Positions 43,201 through 55,389 of a DNA stretch of 64,000 nt are shown here, one piece after another (the first letter of the stretch is position 1; each line of letters starts with the position of its first letter). This DNA comes from Branchiostoma floridae (Eukaryota; Chordata; Leptocardii; Amphioxiformes; Branchiostomatidae): NCBI RefSeq assembly GCF_000003815.2, contig NC_049979.1, positions 16,116,900-16,180,899 of the forward strand. The letters are read 5' to 3'. The position numbers were made by a program, and so were the translations under genes. The notes under the pieces are model-generated. The model ran no database searches and was not told the origin of the DNA. It worked only from the letters and a program-made list of their open reading frames with translations.

Positions 43201-46200
43201 TTCGAGCCCTGCGCTGTAACAAGCTGTCTTGGACTCCCTGCAGAGCAGGCTTGCAGACATTATTCTGTGTCTCTGCATTTAACCACACACTTTCCTCCGT
43301 AAAAAGTAGGCAGTTTTTTTCCACAAATGCAGGGGAAATATAGAAGGTTGGATTGTAGTGGACTCCAACAACTATCAGAAAAAAACAGTCCCTGTTTAAA
43401 GAGGTAAAAAAAGGTGTTGAAAATAAATAAAAAAAATTTACAATGAAAAACAACCTCCTAGTAAACACAGATCCAAAATGCTGTAGAGATTGCACTTGGT
43501 AGGCTCAATGATACATACCCTTTGACCTACAAATACCGCTCAAAGTTGGCCCTAAGCAGGCTCTGAGACGAATTTTCTGAGACCGTTCTCTTTACACAGT
43601 AAAAAATGGGTCTTGGCACTCCTGCTGTGCGTCTTCACACCCCTGCTGAGCGTCTTGAGACCACATCTGATGTGGTCTCAAGACGCACAGCAGGAATCTG
43701 GTCTTGAGACCCCAAATCGCTCTTTACACTGTGGCTGAGACGTCTTGGCTGAGACGGTCTTGAGACGGTCTTGGCCAAGACGTCTCAGAAAAACCTAGTG
43801 TAAAGCGAGTGTTAGTTACACGATACTTTGTTGGGACACCACCGTACGTACAACTAAGGTTAGGACAGAAAGAATGGCATTGTCTGTTTGTGGAGAATTA
43901 GTTTGATTTCTAGAATCTGAAAGGTAAACATCTTGTTACACTACTACAGCATATTCCCATTCGGAGAGTAATGTTAGTTATAAGCAATTAAAGGCCTAAT
44001 GCACATATCTCAGTCACTTTAGTTTTAGCTTCTTTTACAGTTGTATTACATTTATGCAGTGGTTTCTGACTTCAGAGCTTAACATTTTCAGATGAGTTTG
44101 GACATGTTGCTGCAAAACTTGTATGTGTGTTCAGTCAATGGTGTAGTTGAAGCTGTCTTTTTGAATTGTTTGGATGGAACTTGTGGAGGTCAATTAAAGG
44201 TATTTTTTTGGATACAAAAGAATAAGTGTGATTTACTTGAACTTTTTCTAATCTTTGTCCTATTGTGTAACAAGCAAGCCAGGGGTCTGCACGGAGGGAA
44301 ATGATAAGAATTTATGAAAAAAAATCATGGATAGAATAATTGCAGTACTTGATGAAATTATAGGATGAGAATGTTATCTATCTTATAAAGCCTAGCACTT
44401 AGATCAATATTTAGCTATTGATGTATGTCACCTGTCTCCGTTTATTGTTGGAGACCAGATAATTGTGAAGACAAAACAGACATTGCAGTTGAGATTAGAT
44501 GGCACCAATTCAGACTGTATTTTTACCATACCTGTCATGTCCTTATTTGACTATTCCCCTAGTGAAAACTTGAGTCTGTAGATCTTAATGACTTTAACAG
44601 GTTTATTCTTTCATTATTATTGTGCTTTGCTTTGTACTGAACTTCACTCTTTCAGGTAGATGATCTCACAGTCTGTGTTATTGTAGTGCGTGTATTTGGA
44701 TATGTTTGTGGCCATTGCTTTGCTCTTTGTCCCAATGGGCTACTAGCACTTTAGATGTGGAATACCAAAGGCTAATGGTCCAGAATATTATTGAAATCAA
44801 AAGCAATAGTCTTTGTACATCAACAGTACATCATCAATGGGTCAAACCAGAAAGTAAAAAGGCTTGGGACTTTCAGACTATCCACCATATGACACAACAG
44901 AGCACTGATAACACAACAAACTGAGTCAATATTTTAGTTGTTAAACATTTCAAATTTCAACTCGTCTGCATGTGTTGGGGGTGATAGCTCATATTGCTTG
45001 TGTTTTTGCATTAGGAGTCTGCCCTGGGAAAGAACTTCCCCTGTGATGTTTGTGACAAGAGCCTGGGGAGTAAGCAGGCCCTGAAGTACCACATGCGCCG
45101 GCATGAGGAGAGGGGAGAGGTGGAAATGCAGTGCCCTGATCCTGAATGTGAAAAGTCATTCCAACAGGTTTGTCATTTCTACCTTTGACACTGACTCTTG
45201 TACTCAATTGATACAATGTGGAAACTGCATATATCTTTGATATGATTTCAAAGGATCTGCAACTGAGATGGATGTAGCCTCACAACTAACACTGTGTACC
45301 TAAACAATTTTCAGGTACAGGTATGGCAGTTCTGGTACAGGTCCAGAAGTTTCCTCAATTGTGTATAAGTTAAACATGTAGCCAACTGTTTTATTTTACT
45401 GGTTAATTATCATTTGTGTATAAGGATTTACATAGTCTAATCTCATTCTAAGCTACCATCTCTTAATCTTATAAACTGTATGGTCTGTCACAGAAAAGGG
45501 ACCTGGTCACCCACTCCACTGTCCATGGCAAGGCCAAGAGTGCTCATGGCATGGTGACACGGCGGGCCCTCAGTCTGTACAAGTGTGACCAGTGTGGGAA
45601 GGTGAGCTGTCATTCTTGTTTTACTTGCTTGGCAACAGTATCAGTTTATCAACTAAAGGATAGTTGTGTTATGTCTTTTACCATCAAGGCATATTTTATA
45701 AGTTATAAATTCTCTGCTCTTTTTCAAATACAGTTGAGCAAAAAGTAGAAAGATATGTTTAAGACTGTGAAAGTTTGGATAGATAGCTTTAAAACATGAA
45801 CAGAAAGTCTGTTGGATCACATAAGTATAGGTCATGAATACAGAATATTTTTTTGATGAATAAAATGTTTTTATTGCCTTCTCTACAGGCCTTCAGAGAT
45901 TCTGAAAAACTGGACAAGCACCTGTTGCTACATGTCAACGAAGAAGACAGGCCCATCGTGTGTGAGATCTGCAACAAGCGATTCCTGAACAACTCAGCCA
46001 TCGCCTGTCACATGAAGACCCACAGTGGAAAGAAGTACTACGCCTGCCCCTTCTGCAACGAAGGGTTTGATCGCACAGAAACCCTGCGTGAGCATGTTCC
46101 TGTCCACGCTGTGGATGGCGTGTACTCCTGCCCGACGTGCAGCAAGACATTCCCCGAGTTTGTGCAGGTGCGGAAGCACATCCGCAGCTTCCACTCCGAC

Positions 46201-48626
46201 AAGATGTACCAGTGCCAGGTGTGCGAGAAGGCCTTCCCACGTCCAGACAAGCTCAAGCTCCACATGCTGAAGCACTCGGACCGCCGGGACTTCCTGTGTG
46301 CCAACTGTGGCAAGCAGTTCAAGCGCAAGGACAAGCTGAAGGAACATATGCTCCGCATGCACAACCCAGAGAGGGAGGCCAGGAACGCCAACAGACCAAA
46401 CAAGGTAATGTTACATACTGAACACATGCCATTTAATCAGACATTTGTGAATTAATCTTTGTGAGGATTTAACTTTCAAAATTTTTACTCTGTATTTGAG
46501 GCTAGGATCTGTCCCACACCATTAGAATGACACAGTGATGTGATATATATATCCCTTTGCAGCCCAAGGCCTTCAAGCCCAAGACTCCTCCCAGTGACTA
46601 CAACAGCTTCACCTTCAAGTGTCGCGGTTGCATGTTAGGGTTCCGCCGCAGGGGAATGCTGGTCAACCATCTGGCCAAGCGTCATCCCGAGACACGACCA
46701 GAGAGTATCCCAGAACTGGCCCTGCCCATCATCAAACCAAACAGGGACTACTTCTGTCAATACTGTGAAAAGGTAACTTTCATTAAATACTTTGACAAGC
46801 CCATCCTTATTATGCTAGTTCAAATCCATAAAAAAATGTTCTTTAACAACTGGGGGCTTCCCTAAATGACACTTGAAGACATGCCAGGAATTTTGTAGTA
46901 CCATTTCTATTGCATGTACGTGTACTTGATTTTCAAGGCATCTTGAAACTGTACAGCTTTGATAACGTGAGCAGTGCCAGTAGAGGAAGCTGATCCTGAG
47001 ACTTGTACCCATCACAGGTGTACAAAAGCAGCAGCAAGCGCAAGGCCCACATCCTGAAGAACCACCCAGGAGCAGAACTTCCTCCCAGCATCAGGAAGCT
47101 GCGGCGCAACCCACAGGACATCAGCATCAACACCCACACAGGCACGGCCGGCACCATCGCCTCTGCTCCCGTGTGCTGCCCACACTGTCCCAAGCAGTAC
47201 AGCAGCAAGGCCAAGATGACACAGCACATCCGTAAGAAGCATGCGGAGCTGGTGGGCACGGCCATCCCCATGCCGGCACCGACGGTGCCAATCACCCCGG
47301 CAGCTCAGCAGGCCATCGCTGAGGCTGCAGCTGCAGACCTGACCTACAAGGTCATCGTCAGATACGATGGTAGGTACAGTGTATAATCAACTGCACTGTT
47401 GCTTTGATCATGGGAAAGATGGAGAATATCCTTAGTGCTTATTGACTGTTGTCAGCACCTCTGTTGATCTTATTGCAACACTGACCATCTGTACATATGA
47501 GAATAATGATTGCATTAACACTAGTGATCTATATAACAGAAAATGACACTGATTTTATCTGTTTTGTGTGCAGCACCTCCAAATGAGCCCAGTGAGGAAG
47601 CTGTGCTGGAACACATCCCCCAGCACATGGTGGTGCAAGCACCTCCGCAAGATGCCAACGTGGCACGGCAGACAGTACAGAGGTTCACTGTGGAGACCAC
47701 TGGCCAGGCTATTCCTGTCCCCAGTGAGACCATGCAGGTATGTCCCTGCTGGGCTTTCTTCAATCAAGTTACTTGCTATAATCTACAACATGCATTGTTA
47801 GAGAGATTCACGCTGCTGATTGGCCCTATAAGGATTGCGCTGTTCTGTTCCCTTAGGCTGCAGACCTGCTGACCCAGGCTATGAGTGAGCTGTCCCAGAC
47901 CCTGAGTGAATACAGGCCACAGCCTGGAGAGTACCAGACTATTGCAGCACACAGGGTCGTCACCACACAGGTAGGAAACATGCACGCTTTTCTCGCTGTG
48001 AGCTGTAACTGTCAAGTGTGTGACTTACACTCCATGCAAGTCTCCATGCAAAGGTTTCAAAGAAAAATGTCATTTGAATAAATGTTAAGTAACTGCTTTT
48101 AACAGCTTGTTTAATTAGGTTGGATGTCAGATAAAACTTAAAATGGAACAAGGGTTTGATGTGAATAGTTAGTGCAGAACAGTATGTGGTACTAGAGTGT
48201 AAGTTCCATGTTCCCTTTGTCCTCCAGCCCACAGGTGAGTTGGTCCATCACCAGGTGGTGCCAGTCAGCATCCAGACGGCTGACCAGTCCCAGGGGACGG
48301 TGACGGTGGACGTGAGCCAGATCCGCCAGTCCCCGACACACTTCCAGCAGCAGGCCCTGACCATCCAGCAACCCATCAGCCCTGCCCCCACCCCTCCACA
48401 GCAGCAGGTACAACAGGTGCAACAAGTACAACAGGTGCAGCAGGTACAGCAGGTGCAACAAGTACAGCAGGTGCAGCAGGCCGTCCAGGCTGTGCAGACA
48501 GTCGTGTCCACCACTGAACAAGTGGCCGTCACTCACCCCATAGCTGTCTCTACCCAGGCACAGCCCCAGCAGTTCATTGCCAGGCCTTGGCCAGGCACCT
48601 TCACTGGCAATGTTACTTACCAGTAA
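37288..48626 (+). CDS. PRDM10: PR domain zinc finger protein 10
   Basis: Nuclear transcription regulator with a PR (SET-like) domain and C2H2 fingers. Sixteen coding exons: 37288-37476, 37728-38036, 38247-38394, 38767-38978, 39343-39540, 39710-39782, 39968-40170, 41777-42214, 45015-45167, 45494-45601, 45889-46404, 46563-46772, 47018-47369, 47574-47737, 47857-47970 and 48228-48626. All phases close to 1261 aa. Residues 1-215 are Gln-rich and acidic. The PR domain is about 216-376 ([70 protein letters not shown]). One finger ([20 protein letters not shown]) and a basic stretch ([15 protein letters not shown]) follow, then fourteen more fingers including the PRDM10-typical block ([40 protein letters not shown]). 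[18 protein letters not shown] and a (Val-Gln-Gln)n tract end the protein. The ATG follows an acceptor, so the 5' UTR is split. Confidence 0.96.
38544..38645 (+). repeat. Perfect 51-bp tandem duplication
   Basis: Two adjacent identical 51-bp copies (ttggattacagcacattgaa ... gcagtgcagagtcc) lie in the PRDM10 intron between 38394 and 38767. Non-coding; the identity suggests a recent event or an assembly duplication. Confidence 0.9.
42352..43811. mobile_element. Inverted-repeat element (outer) in PRDM10 intron
   Basis: The left end CACTCGCTTTACACTAGGTT and the reverse complement of the right end are identical and continue TTTTCTGAGACGTCTTGGCC for about 45 bp. The right half contains further GAGAC/GTCTC and TTGGCC-type repeats and a near-perfect palindrome at about 43649-43690 (gtcttgagaccacatc / gatgtggtctcaagac). 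Another element (42437-43211) is inserted inside. No target duplication is clear. Family unknown. Confidence 0.7.
42437..43211. mobile_element. hAT-like non-autonomous element nested in the outer element
   Basis: The ends CAGGGCTCGAAATAC and (reverse complement of the right end) CAGGGCTCGAAATACAC are inverted repeats of the CAGGG type seen in hAT elements. Subterminal GTGCAAGT(T/A)A motifs are repeated in both orientations. An exact 8-bp target duplication is not visible (acatgctg / cgctgtaa). The interior has a 110-codon ORF starting near 42803 that I do not recognise. Confidence 0.65.
48407..48480 (+). repeat. In-frame Val-Gln-Gln codon repeat in PRDM10
   Basis: A 9-bp unit (gtacarcar/gtgcarcar) is repeated about eight times in the last coding exon and encodes (VQQ)n. 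Synonymous variation between units argues it is an established coding microsatellite rather than an error. Confidence 0.9.
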
Positions 48627-51600
48627 CCTACCTTAAGCTGAATATGGTAAGATCAGGATCTGGAACTACCCAATGCTCTAAGGTTTACGTCACTCCCATA
48701 GGCATGTGGCCATGCATGTACATTGTATTTGAAGCTGGACATTCAATTGTGTCATGTTTATGTTTCACCTTAACATTTATAGTTGACATTTGTAATAATT
48801 GGCAGTATCTGCTTCTAGTTCTGCCCCCTGTGGTCACATTGTTTGAACTTGAAGTTTTGGAACATACCAGAGTTAGTGAGGTTACCAGTATGTCAGGTTA
48901 ACATTTATTGTAAGCTGTTTAAGGACTGACATTTATGGTCTTACTTTCAGTTAAGCTCTACAGTACAGTGGTCTTTTACCAAGAACATATAGCTACTAGC
49001 AAATAGTTTCCAGATCAATAGATGTGTTTTAGGCGTTCAAAAAGTAAATGTATCAATGACCAGTTCCTCTTGATTCAGCAGTTGTTACTGGCAAGAAACA
49101 ACTTTGTGTCCTTTACATGGTTCACATACATAAGCAGTCTTGTATCATGCATGCCCAAAACATTGTCCTGTTGTCTTGTGCAGACCACCATTTGTGACAA
49201 AGTATGGTGGTGGAAGGTAATGCCTAGTTTTATACTATACAGGAGACCATTTTCGTACATTGAGTTTGCCAAATGGGGTTACATGGAATACACTTTCTAG
49301 TACTGGTAATTCTACTAAGCCTTTCTAAAAATTACAGTATGCTGTGGGAAAATTTGAATGTATTGATTTGTTAATGTTGTAAATAGGGGGTACATGAATT
49401 CTGGAGGACATTGAATTACCTTAGTAATGCAAATTCATCTTAGTTACACAAATACACTATATATATATGGAACAATTACCAGCAGTATGTTTCAGTTGGA
49501 ACTTGATTGCTATAGTAGACTGTAGATGATGTGTATTTCGCTGACCCTGATTTACTTCATATCAACATAAAGTGTTTTACTAGTGAATGTACGGTACATG
49601 CTTGTGTTCCCAGACCCTTCCATAGATGATCACCAGGTTGAAACATTTGATGTCTGCCAGTCCAGTTACGATTGTCGCGTAATATTCCAATAGCTATACA
49701 ATCCTTTTTTAATGTCACAAATTTGTCTAAAAGTACACATCTATGAAAATATCAGTAATGATGATGTATTCTTTTTAGCCAATCCTAGACAGTGTTTTGT
49801 TAACAAGTGGCTATGAACACAGGCCTCACTTTCCTTCTGTTGGGTAGTAATTACACATTGATACTGTCTCGATTTACCGGTAAATCAGTCTCAATATTTC
49901 ATCACTCTGTACCTGTGTGGATCAGTACTTTGTACATAGTTTTTGTTTTTTCTGTTATATACATTTTACCCTGTGCAGTCTGTGTAGTGTAGTGATACAC
50001 ACATAACGTTATATGTCAGAGTTGGTGCTTTGGCTGATGTAGTCCAGTTTTTTAATCATAGCAGTTATAAGGCTTTTGTGTTTGAATGGAATGTAGTAAT
50101 GTGTTCGACTTGATAGTGTGTAGATTGTAAGCATCTCTCTAATATAAGAATCTCAACATTAGCCAAAATATCATTTCTTGCCAGGCAATTACCTCTGAGA
50201 ATTAATGAAGTTTCAAATTTTTTAAGACAAAAGGAACCCATAGTAAAGTTGTGACGTCTGGTTTGCAGTGAATTTGAAGCTTAAAATTCTGACGTTGAGA
50301 AATAAGTTTGACAAAATGTTGACTGTAAGCTCTATTTATCTTCCAAATTCTGTTGAGAGAAATGGACCAACTATAGAATGCTTATCATCTTGCACTTTTT
50401 TGTGTCAAAGCAAAGGTATGTTGTGTTAACTAATACTCCTGTACAGGCAAGTAGGTATTTTATGTCGCCATGGAATAAGGTAATGGGCACTTCTGACAGA
50501 AATAAGTTTGTGCTTTAGAATATATAGCTTTTCTGACCCCAACCTTCTGGCAGTTTAATATTGGAGCCATGTTGTGTGTGTCCTACTTGCTTACTACTGA
50601 TCCAAAGCTGTTGTATTATATATGCCAGTAACAATACAAGTGGTAGTGCAAGAACTGTCCAATTGAGTCCTGTTTTTAGTTTCTTCATGAAGTAATTTAA
50701 TGGCATGTTAACCATTCTCCTATGCAGAGTCAAACCTGTGTTTTAGAACTCAGCTTGGTTGAAGGATTGAGTTCTAGGATTCAAGTTGCTTCTGCCTGGG
50801 AAAATGTGTTTTACCTACATCTGGTCTCCTTACAATGAGACACTATTTGATAACAAATTTCTGATGTATTACCTCACCATTTTTAAGACAAAAATAGTAA
50901 ATGTTCATGGATATAATGTTACCTATAGTGCAACTACATGTCCATGTCTGCTTATGAAGATGAGCAAAAAATGACCCTGTAGTACACAATTATAAAGTTT
51001 TGGTTATACTTTTCAGTTGCATAGACATATGTTCAACCACAAGAGAGCACCACAAATGGCATATGACTGGGAAACGTCATCATTACTGACCCAAAACAGA
51101 ACATTCCCACTCTCCAAGCAGAGGTTAGGCTACGGCTGTTTTTTTAGGCGTTTTTATCAGGCTTTCTATTTTGTACCGCCTAGGGCCGCAAGACACAAAG
51201 AAAACAGTACAAACTAGAAAGCCTGATAAAAACGCCTAAAAACGTAAGTAACAGGTCTAGCCTAACATCTGCTTGGAGAGTAGAACATCCCCACTTTAAT
51301 GATGAGATACTGCGGGTCCGTCGGATATTACTGCATTCATGTTGAGTCTAAAACGCATGTCCACATTGATACACCAAAACATCCATTGGGAATTGAGCCA
51401 AGGCTTCGATGTTGAGCAGTATTAAACAAATTATTCATGGGTACAAGGCACCTTTCACTCACTTGGTCCAGGGAGACTTAGCATGAAGGAAACATGTCTC
51501 TCTGACCTTCAACGTTACAGTCACTCATCAATCTACGTCATTTATGATTCAGTGCTGATATTACTGTCTACTGTGCGCACCAAATGAGCCCTTAAACTTA

Positions 51601-51781
51601 TCACAAGTACATGACGATGTAATAGGTACTAACCTATTGGTTGTAATCGCATGACAGTCACCTGATATATCATGCGATGACAACTTCAATTCACAGAAAT
51701 TCCACACGTACACGAACATCAATGCATGCACTTAATCAGTTATGTTGACATGTATCGTAATCAAGTTAAAGTGGTGATTGG
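48627..51781. other. PRDM10 3' UTR and intergenic region
   Basis: About 3.1 kb with only short, unrecognised ORFs. The first part is likely PRDM10 3' UTR, but no convincing canonical poly(A) signal was found near the stop. A small transposon sits at 51110-51280. Nothing else was recognised. Confidence 0.5.
51110..51280. mobile_element. MITE with CTCTCCAAGCAGA termini
   Basis: The 171-bp element has inverted ends CTCTCCAAGCAGAGGTTAGG and CTCTCCAAGCAGATGTTAGG (reverse complement of the right end). It forms a large hairpin because the interior arms (TTTTTAGGCGTTTTTATCAGGCTTTCTA type) are also inverted. It is flanked by AGAACATTCCCA on the left and AGAACATCCCCA on the right, a likely target duplication of about 9-12 bp. 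Confidence 0.75.
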
Positions 51782-52759
51782 TTAACTAGTTAAAGGTAAT
51801 ATGTCAGGCATGTTTGTCCTATGACCCGTTATTTCCTGAGATCGCCTGGACAAGGTTCGCAGCCATTGCTGTATACAAAGTCTTTGGGAAGGAGAGAACC
51901 AGTTGCTTGCGTATGCCGTTGCTACCAGAGCGTGCACATCGTTGTGGTACATCCCGTCTCCTCCAGCGATGTAGTGGTCAAAGTAGTCCCTGATACTCCT
52001 GAAAACGTGGTCCTTGTTGACGTAGTGCGGCTTGATCAGAAGGTAACGTGAGATGAACTGGGACAGCTGCGACGCCGACTGAAAAGTCGTCAGCTGTGTG
52101 TCACATCTCCCTGATGTTCCCCGCATCTCTGATTTCTGTGCCTCAAGTTCAGACTTTCTCCTCTGCAATTCCCGTTCAAGTCTGCGGTTCCGTGCGCGGG
52201 ACATCTCAAGTTCATGTCTCGTCTGCTTCAGTTGCACTTCTAATGTGGCTACCCGGCACGCCAGTTCAGAAAGGGCAAGGTCGAATCTCCCACTTGCGCT
52301 GTTCTTCCTTCTCGTAAGAAAGTCGGCATCGCCTTTTTCCTCTTTCTCGGCGGTGACTTTGGAACATTGTAGCTCGTGGTTGGCCAGTCTATACCTGTCC
52401 ATGGTGTCCCCACAGGTGCTACACTGCGCTGGGCTGTATCCGCATTCCGCTTGGTGTCGCTGTTCGTCCTCCAGTTTCAATGTCATTCTGCATCCCCGCA
52501 CCCGGTGCAGGCACTCGATACTGAGACCGCTGATGAGGCTCCTCAGCGCGATGACTGGGCGGGCTTCGTGCGGCAACATTCCCGAGCGGCACTCTGGACA
52601 CGTCCGCCGCTCTGTTTGGTTCAACCATGTGTCAAGGCAGTGCTCACAAAAGCTGTGGCCACACGGTGTCACTACGGCGTCCTTTAGAACAGCAGCACAT
52701 ATCCCACAGAGCAGGTTATCATCCACACGAGATAGAAAACGTTGAAGAGAGTAGCCCAT
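51782..52759 (-). CDS. Intronless RING-finger protein, probable E3 ubiquitin ligase (RNF41/PDZRN-like N-terminus)
   Basis: Single-exon ORF of 325 aa; the first ATG (MGYSLQRFLSRVDDNLL) is used. A C3HC4 RING is at about 18-58 (CGIC...CGHSFCEHC...CPEC). It is followed by a cysteine/histidine-rich region like the TRAF/SIAH-type zinc finger (CLHRVRGC, HQAECGYSPAQCSTCG, H..QC, about 82-132). Next come a linker, an Arg/Glu-rich coiled coil (about 165-215: LEVQLKQTRHELEMSRARNR, RRLERELQRRKSELEAQ) and a C-terminal helical region (residues about 230-310: FISRYLLIKPHYVNKDHVF ... DYFDHYIAGGDGMYHNDVHA) that I do not recognise. The N-terminal order matches RNF41/NRDP1 and PDZRN family ligases, but the PDZ or NRDP1 C-terminus is absent. 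A TATA box about 127 bases upstream supports a real, separately transcribed gene. Target unknown. Confidence 0.85.
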   Translation of the reverse strand: MGYSLQRFLSRVDDNLLCGICAAVLKDAVVTPCGHSFCEHCLDTWLNQTERRTCPECRSGMLPHEARPVIALRSLISGLSIECLHRVRGCRMTLKLEDEQRHQAECGYSPAQCSTCGDTMDRYRLANHELQCSKVTAEKEEKGDADFLTRRKNSASGRFDLALSELACRVATLEVQLKQTRHELEMSRARNRRLERELQRRKSELEAQKSEMRGTSGRCDTQLTTFQSASQLSQFISRYLLIKPHYVNKDHVFRSIRDYFDHYIAGGDGMYHNDVHALVATAYASNWFSPSQRLCIQQWLRTLSRRSQEITGHRTNMPDILPLTS

Positions 52760-52885
52760 TGTACACACAATATGATGCCAACAAGGAGACTAGCGTCATG
52801 AGAATAAGGCCGCGAGGTTATTATAACGCCTGAGCGATGATGTTCCACGGAAACAAAGCGATCACGCACGCGCACCGCACCTCTG

Positions 52886-52893
52886 CTCTTATA
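52886..52893 (-). promoter_or_regulatory. TATA box of the RING-finger gene
   Basis: On the minus strand CCATATAAGAGC lies about 127 bases upstream of the start codon, in a GC-richer stretch, implying transcription start near 52860. Motif-based. Confidence 0.55.
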
Positions 52894-55315
52894 TGGCACT
52901 CCCCAGGGGCCGATACAGCTGTGCCATTAATAAAGTCATAACTGGGGGGGGGGGGGGTCATATTTGGGCGTCCAACTGGAAAAATAGATCATATCTAGAA
53001 TCCAAATATAGCGCAAGGTACGATAGCGCATGTCCATACTGACAGACCCTAAAATCATTTCCGCCCGACCTTTCTAATGATACCGTGCGTGTACGGTAGT
53101 TATTTTCTCCTGTTGTTTATCGGTAGTCAGAGAGTCCTCTGGGTATACACCACGGGTGAAAACTGGCAGATTACATCATTCAATCTTTTTCTTATTCATT
53201 ATTAAAAGTAGACAAAAACGTCCTAAACCTCAAGGATGCTGTTACAAGACAGCTGCACTTGAGAATGTATTGCTGATCGACTGTATACTAGTACTATACA
53301 CATTTTTTACAAAACATGTATTATTTACAGGTACATGTACCTGTTGTGCTCATTAGCACCTTGGTTATAATGATGACTTGACTGAGCCACAACTATAGGA
53401 CTGTTCAGCTTGATTAGGATAATCTGACTTGAAGCACCACATCAATGGTATCCAAACCCAATGTTTCTCTGTTCTGTCGTAATGCAATGAATTTCCCTCC
53501 TGCCTAACCTCATTAAAGAAGGACCGTTCTTGTCTACCATAACCAACAGAGAAAAGGACGCCAGACGACTGTACTTTGGTGTGCAGTGAAGATAAACAGA
53601 GTTGTCTTTCATGATTTACTTTCCTGAACCACACGAAGATTTTCCAGTGAGCTAGACGAATATCATCACTTTGTATTGCTCTTAAGTTCACGCACCAAAC
53701 GCAACACGAAAGAGGTGAAAGAGGTATCATTTATACAGAAATAGCTGTGCCCTCAGAGATGTTGGCACGTTACATCATATGCTTTGAGTGCCGCACTGAA
53801 CTTTCCAGCCGTGGCTAGTGGAATGTGATATTCCATCAGTATAGTGGTGAATTCCAGTGGAAATCCAGCCTTGCCGTTGCCGTGGAATGCGAGGGAAATT
53901 GTACATATATGTAGCCTGAAACAACATATAGATTCTAGAAGGTCACGCGGACGCCATGCGGGTGAACTCATCAATAATTAAGTACCACCTCTTTAACTTA
54001 TCCAGTACAATAAACACCGACATTTTAAAGTACATTAAAGCAATTTGATCAAATGGCCAGATTGATGTGCTATGCTGTGAATGTAAAATAGCGTCCTATT
54101 TTTATTTCCAAGTAGAACGCAAGAAATGATGTACCTCTGTTGCTAAAAAAATAAACATTAACAGTAATATAATGGGATGAAGTTTGAACTATTCAAAAAC
54201 AGTTAAGGGAGCTACCAACGAAGTTTTCCCCCAACTTTCCATTACATTACATTATATCATGTCTGACCCCGCCGTTTCCTAACCTTTGAATAACCATAAC
54301 AGTGTCATTAATAATTCAAAGTGCTGTCATCAATACGTTGCCCAAATTTGTCTGAGCGCTTCATGAAATGGCATTCCCGCATTTTAGAATGTGGCAACTG
54401 TACTATGGAGAAATACTTTCCATGTGGTGCGTAATCAGTGACAAGTACAAACTTTTATCAAAAACGATCGATGCACCGATGCAGTTACTTTATGATTGTG
54501 ACATGGCCGGACTTCAGCCTTATCCCGTAACGTGTTGGACTGAGAGGATGCACAAAGAAAGTTCCTATGTGGAGACTTGTCTGTAATACCCATTGATTGA
54601 TGTTACGAACATCTGCTCTTTATTTGATAGCTTCGCTGATAGACAGAAACTTGCATAGACGGACAAAATTCAAACCCCAAATACAGGAAGTACTTACAGT
54701 GTATTTGGTTTCTGAAGCCTTACATGCTCGTGGTATTAACGTACTAGTATTCTATGCACCAAAACGCTTTTGACTTCATACCTTTATTGTGATATGTGTG
54801 GATCCCAATAACGTTTGCCGCATGGAAAGGTCCCGTAACTGTCGTGGAAAGAGATAAATGTTGTTTGTGGCTTCGTTTGCAGATTTGTGGGCGGAAAAAA
54901 ATCCAACCATTTATAAACAGACATTGCTGGTCACTGGTTATCGGCATAAGATCTAATGAACGAATATTGAAACAAATTAGTAATCTATGTGAGTTAGGAC
55001 ATTTACACTGTATGCGTTATATGGGTACTCACCGACAACCTACTCTGAAGATCATACTTTACGGTACACGAGCACAACAATCAAGGGACATCTATTCTGT
55101 GATAGCAATGCCTCCAGGCATGAAGTTCAAGCTGAACTGATATATGTATGGTAGTAAGTGATATAGTTGATTCATTGAATTGTCCTTTGGCCTAGATAAC
55201 TGTGTAATCATTGCACAGAGTTTATTTTTCAACTTTAAAGAAAAGTAACAGTTGATTACCAATTTTTGTGTTCCAATTTAAAGCGTTTGACTCTATTCTC
55301 TACTTTAGAACACGT

Positions 55316-55334
55316 TATATATATATATATATAT
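55316..55334. repeat. (TA)n microsatellite
   Basis: Nineteen bases of alternating TA immediately before the tandem repeat pair. Confidence 0.9.
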
Positions 55335-55389
55335 GTCATACCTGTGACGCGAAAACGTTCGATACGGGTGTTCCGGACCGGGCCTTACG

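Noticed and set aside
45935-46427. Minus-strand and +2/+3 ORFs across the PRDM10 zinc-finger exon
   Set aside because: Shadows of the GC-rich finger exon; only the plus frame shows regular C2H2 spacing.
52098-52745. 215-codon plus-strand ORF opposite the RING gene
   Set aside because: Antisense shadow: the minus strand encodes intact zinc-binding motifs and a coiled coil, while the plus-strand product has no domain.
52944-52957. Run of 14 G as a regulatory or recombination signal
   Set aside because: Simple homopolymer, prone to assembly error; no context supports a function.
54796-55140. 114-codon ORF in the 53-58 kb gene-poor stretch
   Set aside because: No recognisable domain or exon context; length is within chance for this composition.
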